A stretch of DNA of 64,000 bases from NCBI RefSeq assembly GCF_022539505.1, contig NC_061514.1, positions 219,627,837-219,691,836 of the forward strand. The letters are read 5' to 3'. A program made the translations under genes and the position numbers. Every line of letters begins with the position of its first letter. Position 1 is the stretch's first letter. This stretch comes from Lolium rigidum (Eukaryota; Streptophyta; Magnoliopsida; Poales; Poaceae). The notes under the pieces are model-generated. The model worked only from the letters and a program-made list of their open reading frames with translations. It did no database searches and was not told the DNA's origin. This document shows positions 11,601-21,590 of the stretch, in pieces.

Positions 11601-14600
11601 CAGCTTGTCAAAACGGAGTGCACGTCGGGCTGCCCATGGGCTCGTGCTCTAAGCGGAGTCTGTGTGCCAGCATAGTTCAAACCGTACCCGTCCGGTGTTG
11701 TTCCTTGTTGGGCCTTACGCCCAGGCGGCTTTACCGGGACGAAGCGAGGGGGGCGCATGAGACGTAGGAAGGGCGACTACCTTATTTTTTTCACGAGCAA
11801 GGGAGAGGGACCAGACGTATTTACTCAGTGATGGCAGGAGCTGTAATTTTGATTGACAAACAGGGGCAATGGTAAGTTGAACGAAAAATTCGCAAGAAGC
11901 CTTATTTTCTTTAATATTAGGTATAGATATAGATGACTAGGACAATGCCCGCACGTTGCTGTGGAAGAGAAAGATATATTGATTTTAACATACAAAACAA
12001 AAATTGCTTTCCGGGAAGAAGCTACGGGTTGACTTTATTTAATATATTCAGTCGCAAAGATTTTTATTACCAGAATTAAGTTTTTCTTCCATTTTCTTCC
12101 ATCTACAAATAATCAACATAAATACAGCAACAAATAATCAACACAAACATAAAAAAAATATTATCAACAATTCTCTCTCTCATTTTCTCTAGTCAGTGCA
12201 TGCAAAGAAATATATCAAGTCTCTGATTGTTTGCCCCAATTTAGTTATTGCAAACAATTTTGTAGTAACCAGTAAAAAATGAGTAGGTGTCTCTCACTCT
12301 AGCAGCTTGTTCTTGCGAGAATTTCATGTTTCTGCCTACTCAACTAAAGATGGTTAGTTTTTTTTTCGATAAAGGGTGCTTCATTACTCAAAGAATTTTA
12401 AGCATTACACCCAGCCTCTGCATAACTAAGATGCACACAGCCGTTCAAAGAAACAAAAGGATGAAAACAAGAATGTTCCAAGTCGAAAAAAGTAAAACAC
12501 TAGATAGTACCGGACAGCCTAATTAGCCTGAAGACGCCTATTATGCTGCCACCCATGTTGGGAAATGAACTCCTTCGCCGTGTTCTCCAATAATGTAGAC
12601 ACCTCCGTACAGAGGTCGCGATCCTCCAAACGTTGGAGTGGCGACCATGAACGGAGCAAAGCCGTAGCGCGATAAACAACCTGCAAAAGATAAGAATTTT
12701 TGTCATTAAAAACCGCAGCGCCGGGAGACAATGGAGGCAGAGCCAGCAGCGCAGAGACCTTGTCCGTGGAGGAGGGGAATGGAGGGGCTAGGAGCGTCGG
12801 GCGCGGAGTAGACCGCAGCGCCAAGGGAGAAGAAAAATAAACGAAACCGAACCGGTACCATGGCATTTTGCCGTATTATGTATTTTGGTGGGAGGGCAAA
12901 ACGATCCAAAAAAATGTTGTTGACGAAACATTTTGGCAGAAACCACTTTTTGGCAGAAACCTTAGCTCCTTTATTATTAGGTATAGATTGTCTGTACTTC
13001 ATCATTGCCTCTGACATTCAGTTGAGCAGTCCCTGTGTTGCTTGTTTTTGTATTGCTTGTTTTTCAGGAACCACTTGAGTTGTGTTCTGCAAGCACAGAT
13101 TACTATATACATGTTCATGTACAGTACAATAGTTTGAAGAGAACGACTAACTTTTATTTACTTCTGTCTCATCTTATTAGGATTTGTGGATCATTCTGCT
13201 AGAGTGATGCAAGTTATCACTTGGAATCGCTCATTTAAAGGGATACCACAACCTGAACAAGTGAAGAATGATTTAGACGATGACGAATGGGAAACGCATG
13301 CTACCATTCTCGAGAAGCTTCTTGCTTGGGAGAAAAAGCTATCCCATGAAGTGAAGGTAAAAATGTGCTAGTAGTTCTAAAGATACAAAAATGGTGTTAC
13401 CTGTTGGGTTTTATTGATGTTTTTCATGTTCTGTTTGGTGTATAAAACAATATATATGGCATGCAATTTCATCTTCCAAACGTTATCTTCAGCTTCTCAA
13501 TTGTTTCAGTTCCTTACTCATGATAAGTTTTTTCAACTAACTACTGTTCATCATGTCATAATATTTTCACCACATTTTTTTTTTCATTCTCGGCGATGCC
13601 ATGACCATCTGGTATAAAGATCATTATATCATGATAACCCACGACCGTACTCGGTGCTAAAACCATTTGAGCTATGCATGGTGTCATTCATTATTAAGAT
13701 TTTTTCATACAGCTGACGAGTTTGTCATTGATGCAGGAGTTCGAGGTTATTAAAATGGAATATCAACAAAAGCTAGCTGCTCTGAACAAGAAGAAGCAGC
13801 GTGGTGCCAGTTCTTCATCACTTGAGAGGGCTAAATCTGCTGCTAGTCACTTGCATACAAAATATATAGTTGATTTGCAAACGATGGAGTCCACAATTGC
13901 AGAAATTAACCGGCTGAGAGATCAACAACTATATCCAAAACTTCTTGAACTTGTGAAAGGGTAAGGCCTTTTTTATGTTACAAATTTGACTTCATTTATT
14001 CTATTCTAGTTTGCATGTTTATGATTGTTACTGATAATCCTGGCCATGAGATTTTCTACTTTATACCCCTTTTATTCTGTTTGAGTTAGGCGATCTGGTA
14101 ATTAGGTACTGTCTAGCTGCTCTGTTCTGCTTTCAAGAGATCATAATAAAAGTATCAAGGTGTACATTGTTTTTTTGTTTATTACTCCCTCCGCCTTGGA
14201 AAGGATGTCGCAGATCATGCGTATGTAGACAAATCTTGGGCATCCTTTTCTGGACGGAGGGGTTATATGATTTACTGGTAAGCCAGTAGCTCGATGCCAG
14301 AATGATAAAAAGCTTAACACCTCTTATTTTCCTTTTTCACTATTTTGAAATACGAAAAAGATCCAAATATAAAATGCAAAGGTCGTCTTATTCAAAACCT
14401 CAATCATCACATCCCCTCTCTCCCACTCCACGCCTTGGAACATGCTGTTTTTATAGAGAGAAAGGCGCTTTCCCACCTTCTTAATCCGAAATGAAGGGGT
14501 ACCCCCGGGAAGAGATCCACTGGAGACAGGTGGGCCTCAGAGGATTAGAGCACGTGGCTACGAACCACGGTGTCGGTGGTTCGAATCCCTCCTCGCCCAC

Positions 14601-15767
14601 AGCCTTCCAAAGGGGGAAGGGCCTTTACTTTCCCCTAAGGAAATCATGATCGGGATAGCGGACGTAAAGCTATTGAAGTAGCTCATCAGTATAGTTCTCG
14701 GTGTGTTTGAACTTTTAGTTTCTTTCTTTCTTGAATCAGGTAAATCACAACTCATAAACATTTTCTGCGGATCCGCATATACTATAAAGCACCAAAAACT
14801 TTCTATAGGCTAGAATAGCACTCACATATTGTGTGAAAACAATCTTGCATGGAGAAGTTTCATCCATAGCACCAGTACCCTCACAGATGGATTGTTAGTG
14901 AGTCACTCGTTGGTTTATTAAAAATTCTAAATACCATATAAACTGAAGATTTAATTGTGTTGTTTTCACACTGGCAGGATGTGGCATATGTGGGATGCAA
15001 TGTACGCGCACCACAAAGCGCAGCTCAAGATCATCTCAGAGCTCAAATCGTTTGACATCTCAGTTGCTTTAAGGGAAACAAGTGAGCAACATAATGAACG
15101 GACTGTGCAGCTCTGGCACATTGTGCAGGAGTGGTGCTCACAGTATGACAAGTTCATGAGATATCAGAAGGAGTACGTAGGGAACCTCTACAGCTGGATC
15201 AAGCTGAATGTGATTCCCATCGATACCAACCTGAAGCCTAACTCGTCACAACCGGTTGAGACGACGCCTCCAATCAAGAGGCTGTTGCACGCTTGGCACG
15301 ATATCCTTGAGAAGCTCCCTGATGATGCTACGAAGAAGGCCATACACACTTTTGGGGAAGTTATACATACAATCCTGGTCCACCAGGATGACGAAATAAA
15401 ACTGAGGGTAAAGATTCAGGAGACCAGGAGGGAACATGAGAAGAAGAAGAGGCATTTCGAAGACTGGGCACAGAAATACATGGAGAAAAGAGCAGGCATT
15501 CCTCCTGAGGCCGGCAACTCCGACGGAACGCGCGCTGACCCCCTGGTGGAGCGGAAAGCCACCGTGGAGAGGTTGGAGCTTGGTCTGAAAGACCTGGAAG
15601 AGCAGTACACGAAGCAATGCAGAGTAGTCAGGGAGAAGTCCCTTAGCCTCCTCCGGACGAACCTGCCAGAGCTGTTCCGTGTTGTGTCAGACTTCTCCCT
15701 CCAGTCGGCCGCGATGTTCAAGGGCCTATGGTCGATCACGAGCACGAGTGACCAGCTGGACGATTGA
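8689..15767 (+). CDS. DUF630/DUF632 protein (NRG2/APSR1-like), 4 exons, 723 aa
   Basis: Coding exons are 8689-9670, 13181-13356, 13737-13960 and 14978-15767; every junction has GT/AG and the phases join without a break (2172 nt). The start was chosen because MGCGQSK is the conserved N-terminus of DUF630, with Gly2 suited to N-myristoylation and Cys3 to palmitoylation; the frame is open further upstream to 8374 but that extension is unlike the family. DUF630 covers about residues 1-60. Residues about 89-240 are proline-rich with three poly-Pro runs. DUF632 starts near residue 284 (RLGDILRDLDDHFLKAS) and runs through HSARVMQVITWNRSFKG, MWHMWDAMYAHHKAQL and the helical C-terminus. Relatives act in nitrate signalling (Arabidopsis NRG2), phosphate-starvation root growth (APSR1) and leaf shape (rice REL2), mostly at the plasma membrane or nucleus. 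Which role applies here cannot be told. An overlapping out-of-frame ATG at 8556 could act as a uORF if transcripts start that far upstream. No reading-frame damage is seen. Confidence 0.92.
9942..11933 (-). mobile_element. Helitron 2 (non-autonomous, in intron 1)
   Basis: The left edge CTGGGAAATATGCCCGTGAG and following GTTGCTACGG form the reverse complement of a hairpin plus CCAG, a slightly mutated CTRR terminus. The right edge TATTAGGTATAGATATAGA|T is the reverse complement of a TC-starting 5' end. The GC-rich interior (about 10680-11760) contains repeated phrases such as CTCCCGGCAG and CTGCCATG, and may be captured genic DNA; no product is recognisable. Confidence 0.6.
11937..12987 (-). 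mobile_element. Helitron 3 (non-autonomous, in intron 1)
   Basis: It starts A|CTAGGACAATGCCCGCACG with the hairpin arm CCCG and ends TTTATTATTAGGTATAGA|T, the same termini as Helitrons 1 and 2. It begins three bases after the end of Helitron 2. It contains a LINE-derived 3' end (about 12356-12720). Confidence 0.65.
12356..12720 (-). mobile_element. LINE 3' end fragment inside Helitron 3
   Basis: On the minus strand, a stretch ending at a stop near 12520 encodes LLQVVYRATALLRSWSPLQ and AKEFISQHGW, resembling the extreme C-terminus of grass LINE ORF2 proteins. After it comes a 3' UTR-like stretch ending in an A-run (T-run on plus at 12357-12366). It is 5'-truncated. The match to LINE C-termini is from memory, so the family is unassigned. 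Confidence 0.5.
14185..14263. mobile_element. Stowaway-type MITE (79 bp)
   Basis: Flanked by TA on both sides. Ends are CTCCCTCCGCC and the inverse of CCCCTCCGTCC, followed on both sides by near-identical AAAGGATG inner sequence, so nearly the whole element is terminal inverted repeat. CTCCCTCCG is the classic Stowaway terminus. Confidence 0.75.
14287..14676 (+). other. Nuclear plastid DNA insert (NUPT): rrn5 end to beyond trnR-ACG
   Basis: The segment follows the chloroplast inverted-repeat order. It begins with the last bases of 5S rRNA (TAGCTCGATGCCAGAATGAT), continues with the rrn5-trnR spacer (CATCCCCTCTCTCCCACTCC), the trnR-ACG gene, and the downstream spacer containing TCATGATCGGGATAGCGGAC. 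Identity was judged from memory of grass plastid sequence, so the outer limits are approximate. It lies inside intron 3 in the same direction as the gene. Divergence and a deletion in the tRNA point to an old transfer. Confidence 0.8.
14532..14600 (+). pseudogene. trnR-ACG: trnR-ACG pseudogene (plastid-derived)
   Basis: The anticodon stem-loop is intact (GTGG CTACGAA CCAC, anticodon ACG at 14560-14562), as is most of the T arm (GGTTCGAATCC). Six bases expected between the acceptor stem and the D arm (TGTAGC) are missing: GGGCC runs straight into TCAGAGGATT. The T stem has G to T at TCGGTGG. With part of the D stem lost, a working tRNA is unlikely. Confidence 0.8.
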
Positions 15768-17157
15768 TTTCAGTTTGCGGTGTTGTGCTGCTTCAGTGAT
15801 TTTGGATTCGTGTGTTCTTGTTGATAAGTTCTTTGTTGCTATATATTTATTTTGAGCTGCAGTGCAAAAATGAAAAGTATAGGCTAACTCTTGTTTTGAG
15901 TTATGATGGTTGTTGTAATAATGTATGTATAGTAGTAGTTCTGTATACTGTTTGGATAGCGAACACTGTTTTGTTTCAAATACGGAGTATCAACAGTTTT
16001 GTAGGTTTTACTACGTGATAAACCGTCGGAAATTCAATTCCGCTACTGGGTGTATATACTTCCTCTACCAAAAAATCATGTTTCGAAGTGTTGAAAATTT
16101 TTGACAAAAAAATTTACATGTACATCTCCACAATATATGTGCATTCGTCAAGTTTCAAGAAAAAACCAATATTTTCATGATTTATGTAAAAAAAAAAATT
16201 TATCTTGTGCAAAACATTAATTTTAGAACTGATTTTTTTCACACATCACATGACAGATTGTTTTTTTACGAAACGACTTTGTGAGCGTGTAGCACGTGAA
16301 GATGCACTTCAAAATACAGGAGCATATGTTCCATGTTCCAAAATATCACTCCCTGGAACACCATTGCTGTAAGCTTTTTAATTGTGTTTAGCGCTTGAAA
16401 TGGTGATGAGACGAGCTCCCGTGGGAGACATTTATTCTGTGAAGACAGATGATTTTCGAATGAGTTAAGCATTTTCCTTTTGAAGAAAAAAATTGGTGGA
16501 TTGACTGTATAGATTATATGTGTGTTGATGTGAAATTGTGAAGGATCTTTACAGATGTTGACTTATTTTCATAGCCACATCAGGACGATCAGTCAACTCT
16601 GCCGTGGAAGCACCGCATCAACGCCACGTCTTTGTTGCCGTGGCAACAAAACAAACCCTGGCCCTGGCAGACACACCTTTGAAGATAACATGTAGGAAAC
16701 CCTAGCCTCGCTCCCGTCGCCCCCTCCCCCCTAGGCGGATGGAGTGCCCCGGGCTGCCGGGCAAAGCCCATGCGGTGTCGGCGGTGGCGGTTCTCCTCCT
16801 CCTGCACGGATCCGGGACCCAACGAGCGGCTCCCTTCCTCACAGCGGACCAGCGCTATCCTCGGCCTCGGCCGGCGCTGCCACAACCCTGGCGGTCGGTG
16901 GGCGGGCGACTGCGGCAGCGGGCGTGGTGATGGCCGGACCTAGGCTTGTGGGCCCAAATCTGGGCATGATAGGGCCCGGCTAAGATCTGTTGGATATGCA
17001 GGTGGTCTGGGGCACTTTGCTTGTTGTGCTGCCACGTCTCTTCACCGGCTTCACCCGGGCGTGTTCTGGGCCTGTTGGGCTGATGGTTGTGAAATATGCC
17101 ATATTTTCTCGCGTTCAAACCTTTAGCTAAGTCAAGAAATTGACTAAGTTTACCTCT
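15768..17157. other. 3' flank of the gene and unassigned intergenic sequence
   Basis: The 3' UTR should occupy the first few hundred bases (AT-rich, no obvious ORF). From about 16050 to 16480 there is AT-rich repeat-like sequence I cannot assign. From about 16570 to 17060 lies a GC-rich block with no conserved protein in any frame, possibly a fragment of a transposon. No gene is supported here. Confidence 0.4.
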
Positions 17158-20100
17158 CAACTTGCCACTAATGCCTACTCACTTCAAAGATGTAAGAAGA
17201 CAATGTGCTTTGGTTTTTCATTTTTCTGATTTTTTTTAATTTTATGCCCATTTTAATCTTGCTCAAATCCTAGGTTTGACCAAGATTTAAACAAGTTTAA
17301 AACATGAAAAATGAAAAGATAAGCCTGGATCCTTCTTAGTCACTCTAAAATGAAGCTTTTGGGAGGTTCTTGAAATTTTTATGTTTGAAACCCAAAACCA
17401 CTTCTCTTCATGCTTGGCTTCGATAGAGTTTAGGGTTAGGGTTAGATACATGATTTGTCTGGTTTGAATATGTCTAGGCGTTGCTTATCAACTTGAATGC
17501 TTACTATAGGACATAAGAAGGCTATGTGCTTTGGTTTTCCATTTTTTTCTGAATTTTTATGCCCATTTGAATCTTGGTCAATCCTAGGTTCGACCAAGAT
17601 TTAAATAAGTTTAAAACATGAAATAGAAAAGGTAAACCTGGATACTTCTTAGTCACTCTAAAATGAAGCTTTTCGGAGGTTTTTGAAATTTCCATGTTTG
17701 AAACCCAAAACCACTTCTCTTCATGTTTGACTTCATAAGACAGAGTTTAGGGTTAGGGGGTAGATACATGCTTTTTCTGGTTTGAATATGTCTAGACCTT
17801 GTTTATCAACTTGAATGCTTACTATATGACATAAGAAGGCTATGTGCTTTGGTTTTTAATTTTTTGAATTTTTTTTGAATTTTTTTTGAATTTTTATGCC
17901 CATTTGAATCTTTGTTAAATCCTAGGTTTGACCAAGATTTAAACAAGTTTAAAACATGAAATGAAAAGGTAAGCATGGATCCTTCTTCGTCACTCTAAAA
18001 TAAAGCTTTTGGGAGGTTTTTGAAATTTCAATGTTTGAAACCCAAAACCACTTCTCTTCATGCTTGACTTCAGAAGACAAAATTTAGGGTTAGGGGTAGA
18101 TACATGATTGTCTGGTTTGAATATGTCTAGACCTTGTTTATCAACTTGAATGCTTACTATATGACAGAAGAAGACTATGTGCTTTGGTTTTTCATTTTTT
18201 CGATTTTCTTGAATTTTTATGCCCATTTGAATCTTGGTCGAATCCTAGGTTTGACCAATATATAAACAAGTTTAAAACATGAAAATGAAAAGGTAAGCCT
18301 GGATCCTTCTTAGTCACTCTAAAATGAAGCTATTGGGAGGTTTTTCAAATTTCCATGTTTGAAACCCAAAACCACTTCTCTTCATGCTTGACTTCATAAG
18401 ACAGAGTTTAAGGTTAGGGGGTAGATACATGATTTGTCTGGTTTGAATATGTCTAGACCTTGTTTATCAACTTGAATGCTTACTATATGACAGAAGAAGA
18501 CTATGTGCTTTGGTTTTTTATTTTTTTAATTTTTTCTGAATTTCTATGCCCATTTGAATCTTGGTCAAATCATAGGTTTGACCAAGATTTAAACGAGCTT
18601 AAATCAATAAAATGAAATGGTAAGCCTGGATCCTTCTTAGTCACTCTAAAATGAAGCTTTTGGGAGGTTTTTGAAATTTCCATGTTTGAAACCCAAAACC
18701 ACTTCTCTTCATGCTTGACTTCATAAGACAAAATTTAGGGTTAGGGGTAGATACATGCTTTTTCTAGTTTGAATATGTCCAGACCTTGTTTATCAACTTG
18801 AATGCTTACTATATGACATAAGAAGGCTATGTGCTTTGGTTTTTTTTTGATTTTTTCTAAATTTTTATGCCCAGTTGAATCTTGGTCAAATCCTAGGTTT
18901 GACCAAGATTGAAACAAGTTTAAAACATGAAAATGAAAAGGTAAGCATGGATCCTTCTTATTCACTCTAAAATGATGCTTTTGGGAGGTTCTTGAAATTT
19001 TATGTTTGAAACCCAAAACCAGTTCTGTTCATGCTTGACTTCGATAGAGTTTAGGGTTAGGGTTAGATACATGATTTGTCTGGTTTGAAAATGTTTAGAC
19101 CTTGCTTATCAACTTGAATGCTTACTATATGACATAAGAAGGCTATGTGCTTTGGTTTTTCATTTTTTCTGAATTTTTATCCCATTTGAATCTTGGTCAA
19201 ATCCAAGGTTTGACCAAGATTTAAACAAGTTTAAAACATGAATATGAAAAAGTAAGCCTGGATACTTCTTAGTTACTCTAAAATGAACCTTTTGGGAGGT
19301 TTTTGAAATTTCCATGTTTCAAACCCAAAACCACTTCTCTTCATGTTTGACTTCATAAGACAGAGTGTAGGGTTAGGGGATAGATACATGCTTTTTATGG
19401 TTTGAATATGTCTAGACCTTGTTTATCAACTTGAATGCTTACCATATGACATAAGAAGGCTATGTGCTTTGGTTTTTCATTTTTTTCATTTTTTTTGAAT
19501 TTTTATGCCCATTTGAATCTTGGTTAAATCGTAGGTTTGACCAAGATTTAAACAAGTTTAAAACATGAAAATGAAAAGGTAAGCATGGATCCTTCTTAGT
19601 CACTCTAAAATGAAGCTTTTGGGAGGTTTTTGAAATGTCCATGCTTGAAACCCAAAACCACTTCTCTTCATACTTGACTTCATAAGACAAAGTTTAGGGT
19701 TAGGGGTAGATACATGATTGTCTGGTTTGAATAAGTCTAGACCTTGTTTATCAAATTGAATGCTTACTATATGACAGAAGAAGACTATGTGCTTTGTTTT
19801 TTTTTTATTTTTTAGGAATTTTTATGCCCAGTTGAATCTTGGTCAAATCCTAGGTTTGACCAAGATTTAAACAAGTTTAAAACATGAAAATGAAAAGGTA
19901 AGCATGGATCCTTCTTATTCACTCTAAAATGATGCTTTTGGGAGGTTCTTGAAATTTTATGTTTGAAACCCAAAACCAGTTCTGTTCATGCTTGACTTCG
20001 ATAGAGTTTAGGGTTAGGGTTAGATACATGATTTGTCTGGTTTGAATATGTTTAGACCTTGCTTATCAACTTGAATGCTTACTATATGACATAAGAAGGC

Positions 20101-20872
20101 TATGTGCTTTGGTTTTTCATTTTTTCTGATTTTTTATCCCATTTGAATCTTGGTCAAATCCAAGGTTTGACCAAGATTTAAACAAGTTTAAAACATGAAT
20201 ATGAAAAAGTAAGCCTGGATACTTCCTAGTTACTCTAAAATGAACCTTTTGGGAGGTTTTTGAAATTTCCATGTTTGAAACCCAAAACCACTTCTCTTGA
20301 TGTTTGACTTCATAAGACAGAGTTTAGGGTTAGGGGGTAGATACATGCTTTGAATATGTCTAGACCTTGTTTATCAACTTGAATGCTTACCATATGACAT
20401 AAGAAGGCTATGTGCTTTGGTTTTTCATTTTTTCATTTTTTTTTGAATTTTTATGCCCATTTGAATCTTGGTTAAATCGTAGGTTTGACCAAGATTTAAA
20501 CAAGTTTAAAACATGAAAATGAAAAGGTAAGCATGGATCCTTCTTAGTCACTCTAAAATGAAGCTTTTGGGAGGTTTTTGAAATGTCGATGCTTGAAACC
20601 CAAAACCACTTCTCTTCATACTTGACTTCATAAGACAAAGTTTAGGGTTAGGGGTAGATACATGATTGTCTGGTTTGAATATGTCTAGACCTTGTTTATC
20701 AACTTGAATGCTTACTATATGACAGAAGAAGACTATGTGCTTTGGTTTTTTTTTGATTTTTTCTGAATTTTTATGCCCATTTGAATCCTTGTCAAATCCT
20801 AGGTTTGACCAAGATTTAACAAGTTTAAAACATGAAAATGAAAAGGTAAGTCTGGATACTTCTTAGTCACTC
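17158..20872. repeat. Tandem array of about 320-bp units, block 1
   Basis: About 12 head-to-tail units of 308-335 bp. Anchors of ACTTGAATGC occur at 17491, 17809, 18144, 18470, 18796, 19112, 19430, 20069, 20377 and 20702, with a variant at 19754. Each unit carries TTTAGGGTTAGGG-like sequence and a palindrome (for example 19835-19867: AATCTTGGTCAAA, 7-base spacer, TTTGACCAAGATT). The first unit is degenerate. The block is interrupted exactly at CACTC by the element starting at 20873. Minus-strand ORFs of 60-90 aa recur but are not frame-conserved. Confidence 0.9.
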
Positions 20873-21583
20873 TGTAACACCCCATTTTTCAGAACCTGCA
20901 TTTTTTCTCCTGCTTAAAATTTTGGACCAACAAAAACTTTTCATTTTATGTCTGCTAGAGTTTTTAATTGTGATTATATGTAGTCTGGTTTTAAAATTTT
21001 CATTAGGAGTTTCAAATTAGAGAGTACCTTGGTTAATATTTTAGTACCTCATTTTAAATCAGCATGGTTTGCCCCTTCTCACCAAGTTTTGGCACATGCA
21101 CTTGGCATGGCCCTCTCTCTCTTACCCCTGCCCCTTTATTTTTCTCTTCTCTCTTTTTCCCCCTTGGAGTTTGGCCGAGAGGTAAGAAGAGGGGAGACTT
21201 CCCCCTCTCTTCTCTTTTCTTCTCCCTCTCTTCTTTTCTCCTCTGGTTTGGGCCGTGGCCGATGCCACCACTCCCTCCTTGCCCTGGCCCAACCCTAGCC
21301 CTCCTATCTCTCCCCTCTCTGGCCCAAACACCACCAGCCCCTCTCTCCCGCGCCAAAACCCTAGCCCTAAAACGCACGCGCGCGCCACCACGGGTCAAGC
21401 GACATGATGGCGTCTCCTCGTTCGAGGCGCCATCAACCTCGACTGCCCGCGCGCCCCCTCGTTTCCCTCCCCTCGCTGACGCTCCCAGGGCGACGTCACA
21501 CTGGGCCCGGCCAGTGACGCCAGCCCTCGCGCGCCCGTTGGCCATCCGCACCGCCCACGCCACTACCGCACCCCCTCCTCGCC

Positions 21584-21590
21584 TATAAAA
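21584..21590 (+). promoter_or_regulatory. TATA box in E5 LTR 1
   Basis: TATAAAA follows a CT-rich stretch and precedes CCCCCAGTGCCACCACTCCC, a typical plant LTR promoter layout. The LTR 2 equivalent is at 25520. Confidence 0.5.

Larger units (their letters stand above)
9671..13180 (+). other. Intron 1 of the DUF630/632 gene (3.5 kb, Helitron-loaded)
   Basis: The donor is CGAG|GTACC and the acceptor TTATTAG|GATTTG; the split codon resolves to Gly in the conserved ETRG-FVDHSARVM junction. About 3.04 kb of the 3510 bp is two Helitrons (9942-11933 and 11937-12987), so the original intron was only about 0.47 kb. Confidence 0.85.
13961..14977 (+). other. Intron 3 of the DUF630/632 gene, with MITE and plastid DNA insert
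   Basis: The donor is AAAGG|GTAAGG and the acceptor CTGGCAG|GATG; joining gives Lys-Gly-Met as in relatives. Nearly half of the 1017 bp is foreign: a Stowaway MITE (14185-14263) and a plastid segment (about 14287-14676). Confidence 0.85.

Noticed and set aside
11111..11767. 120-168-aa ORFs in Helitron 2 as an intronic gene
   Set aside because: No recognisable domain, overlapping frames on both strands, no splice or start context; at most captured fragments.
17430..17450. Telomere remnant or interstitial telomere
   Set aside because: Only one TTTAGGG plus one or two TTAGGG per 320-bp unit; not a (TTTAGGG)n tract.
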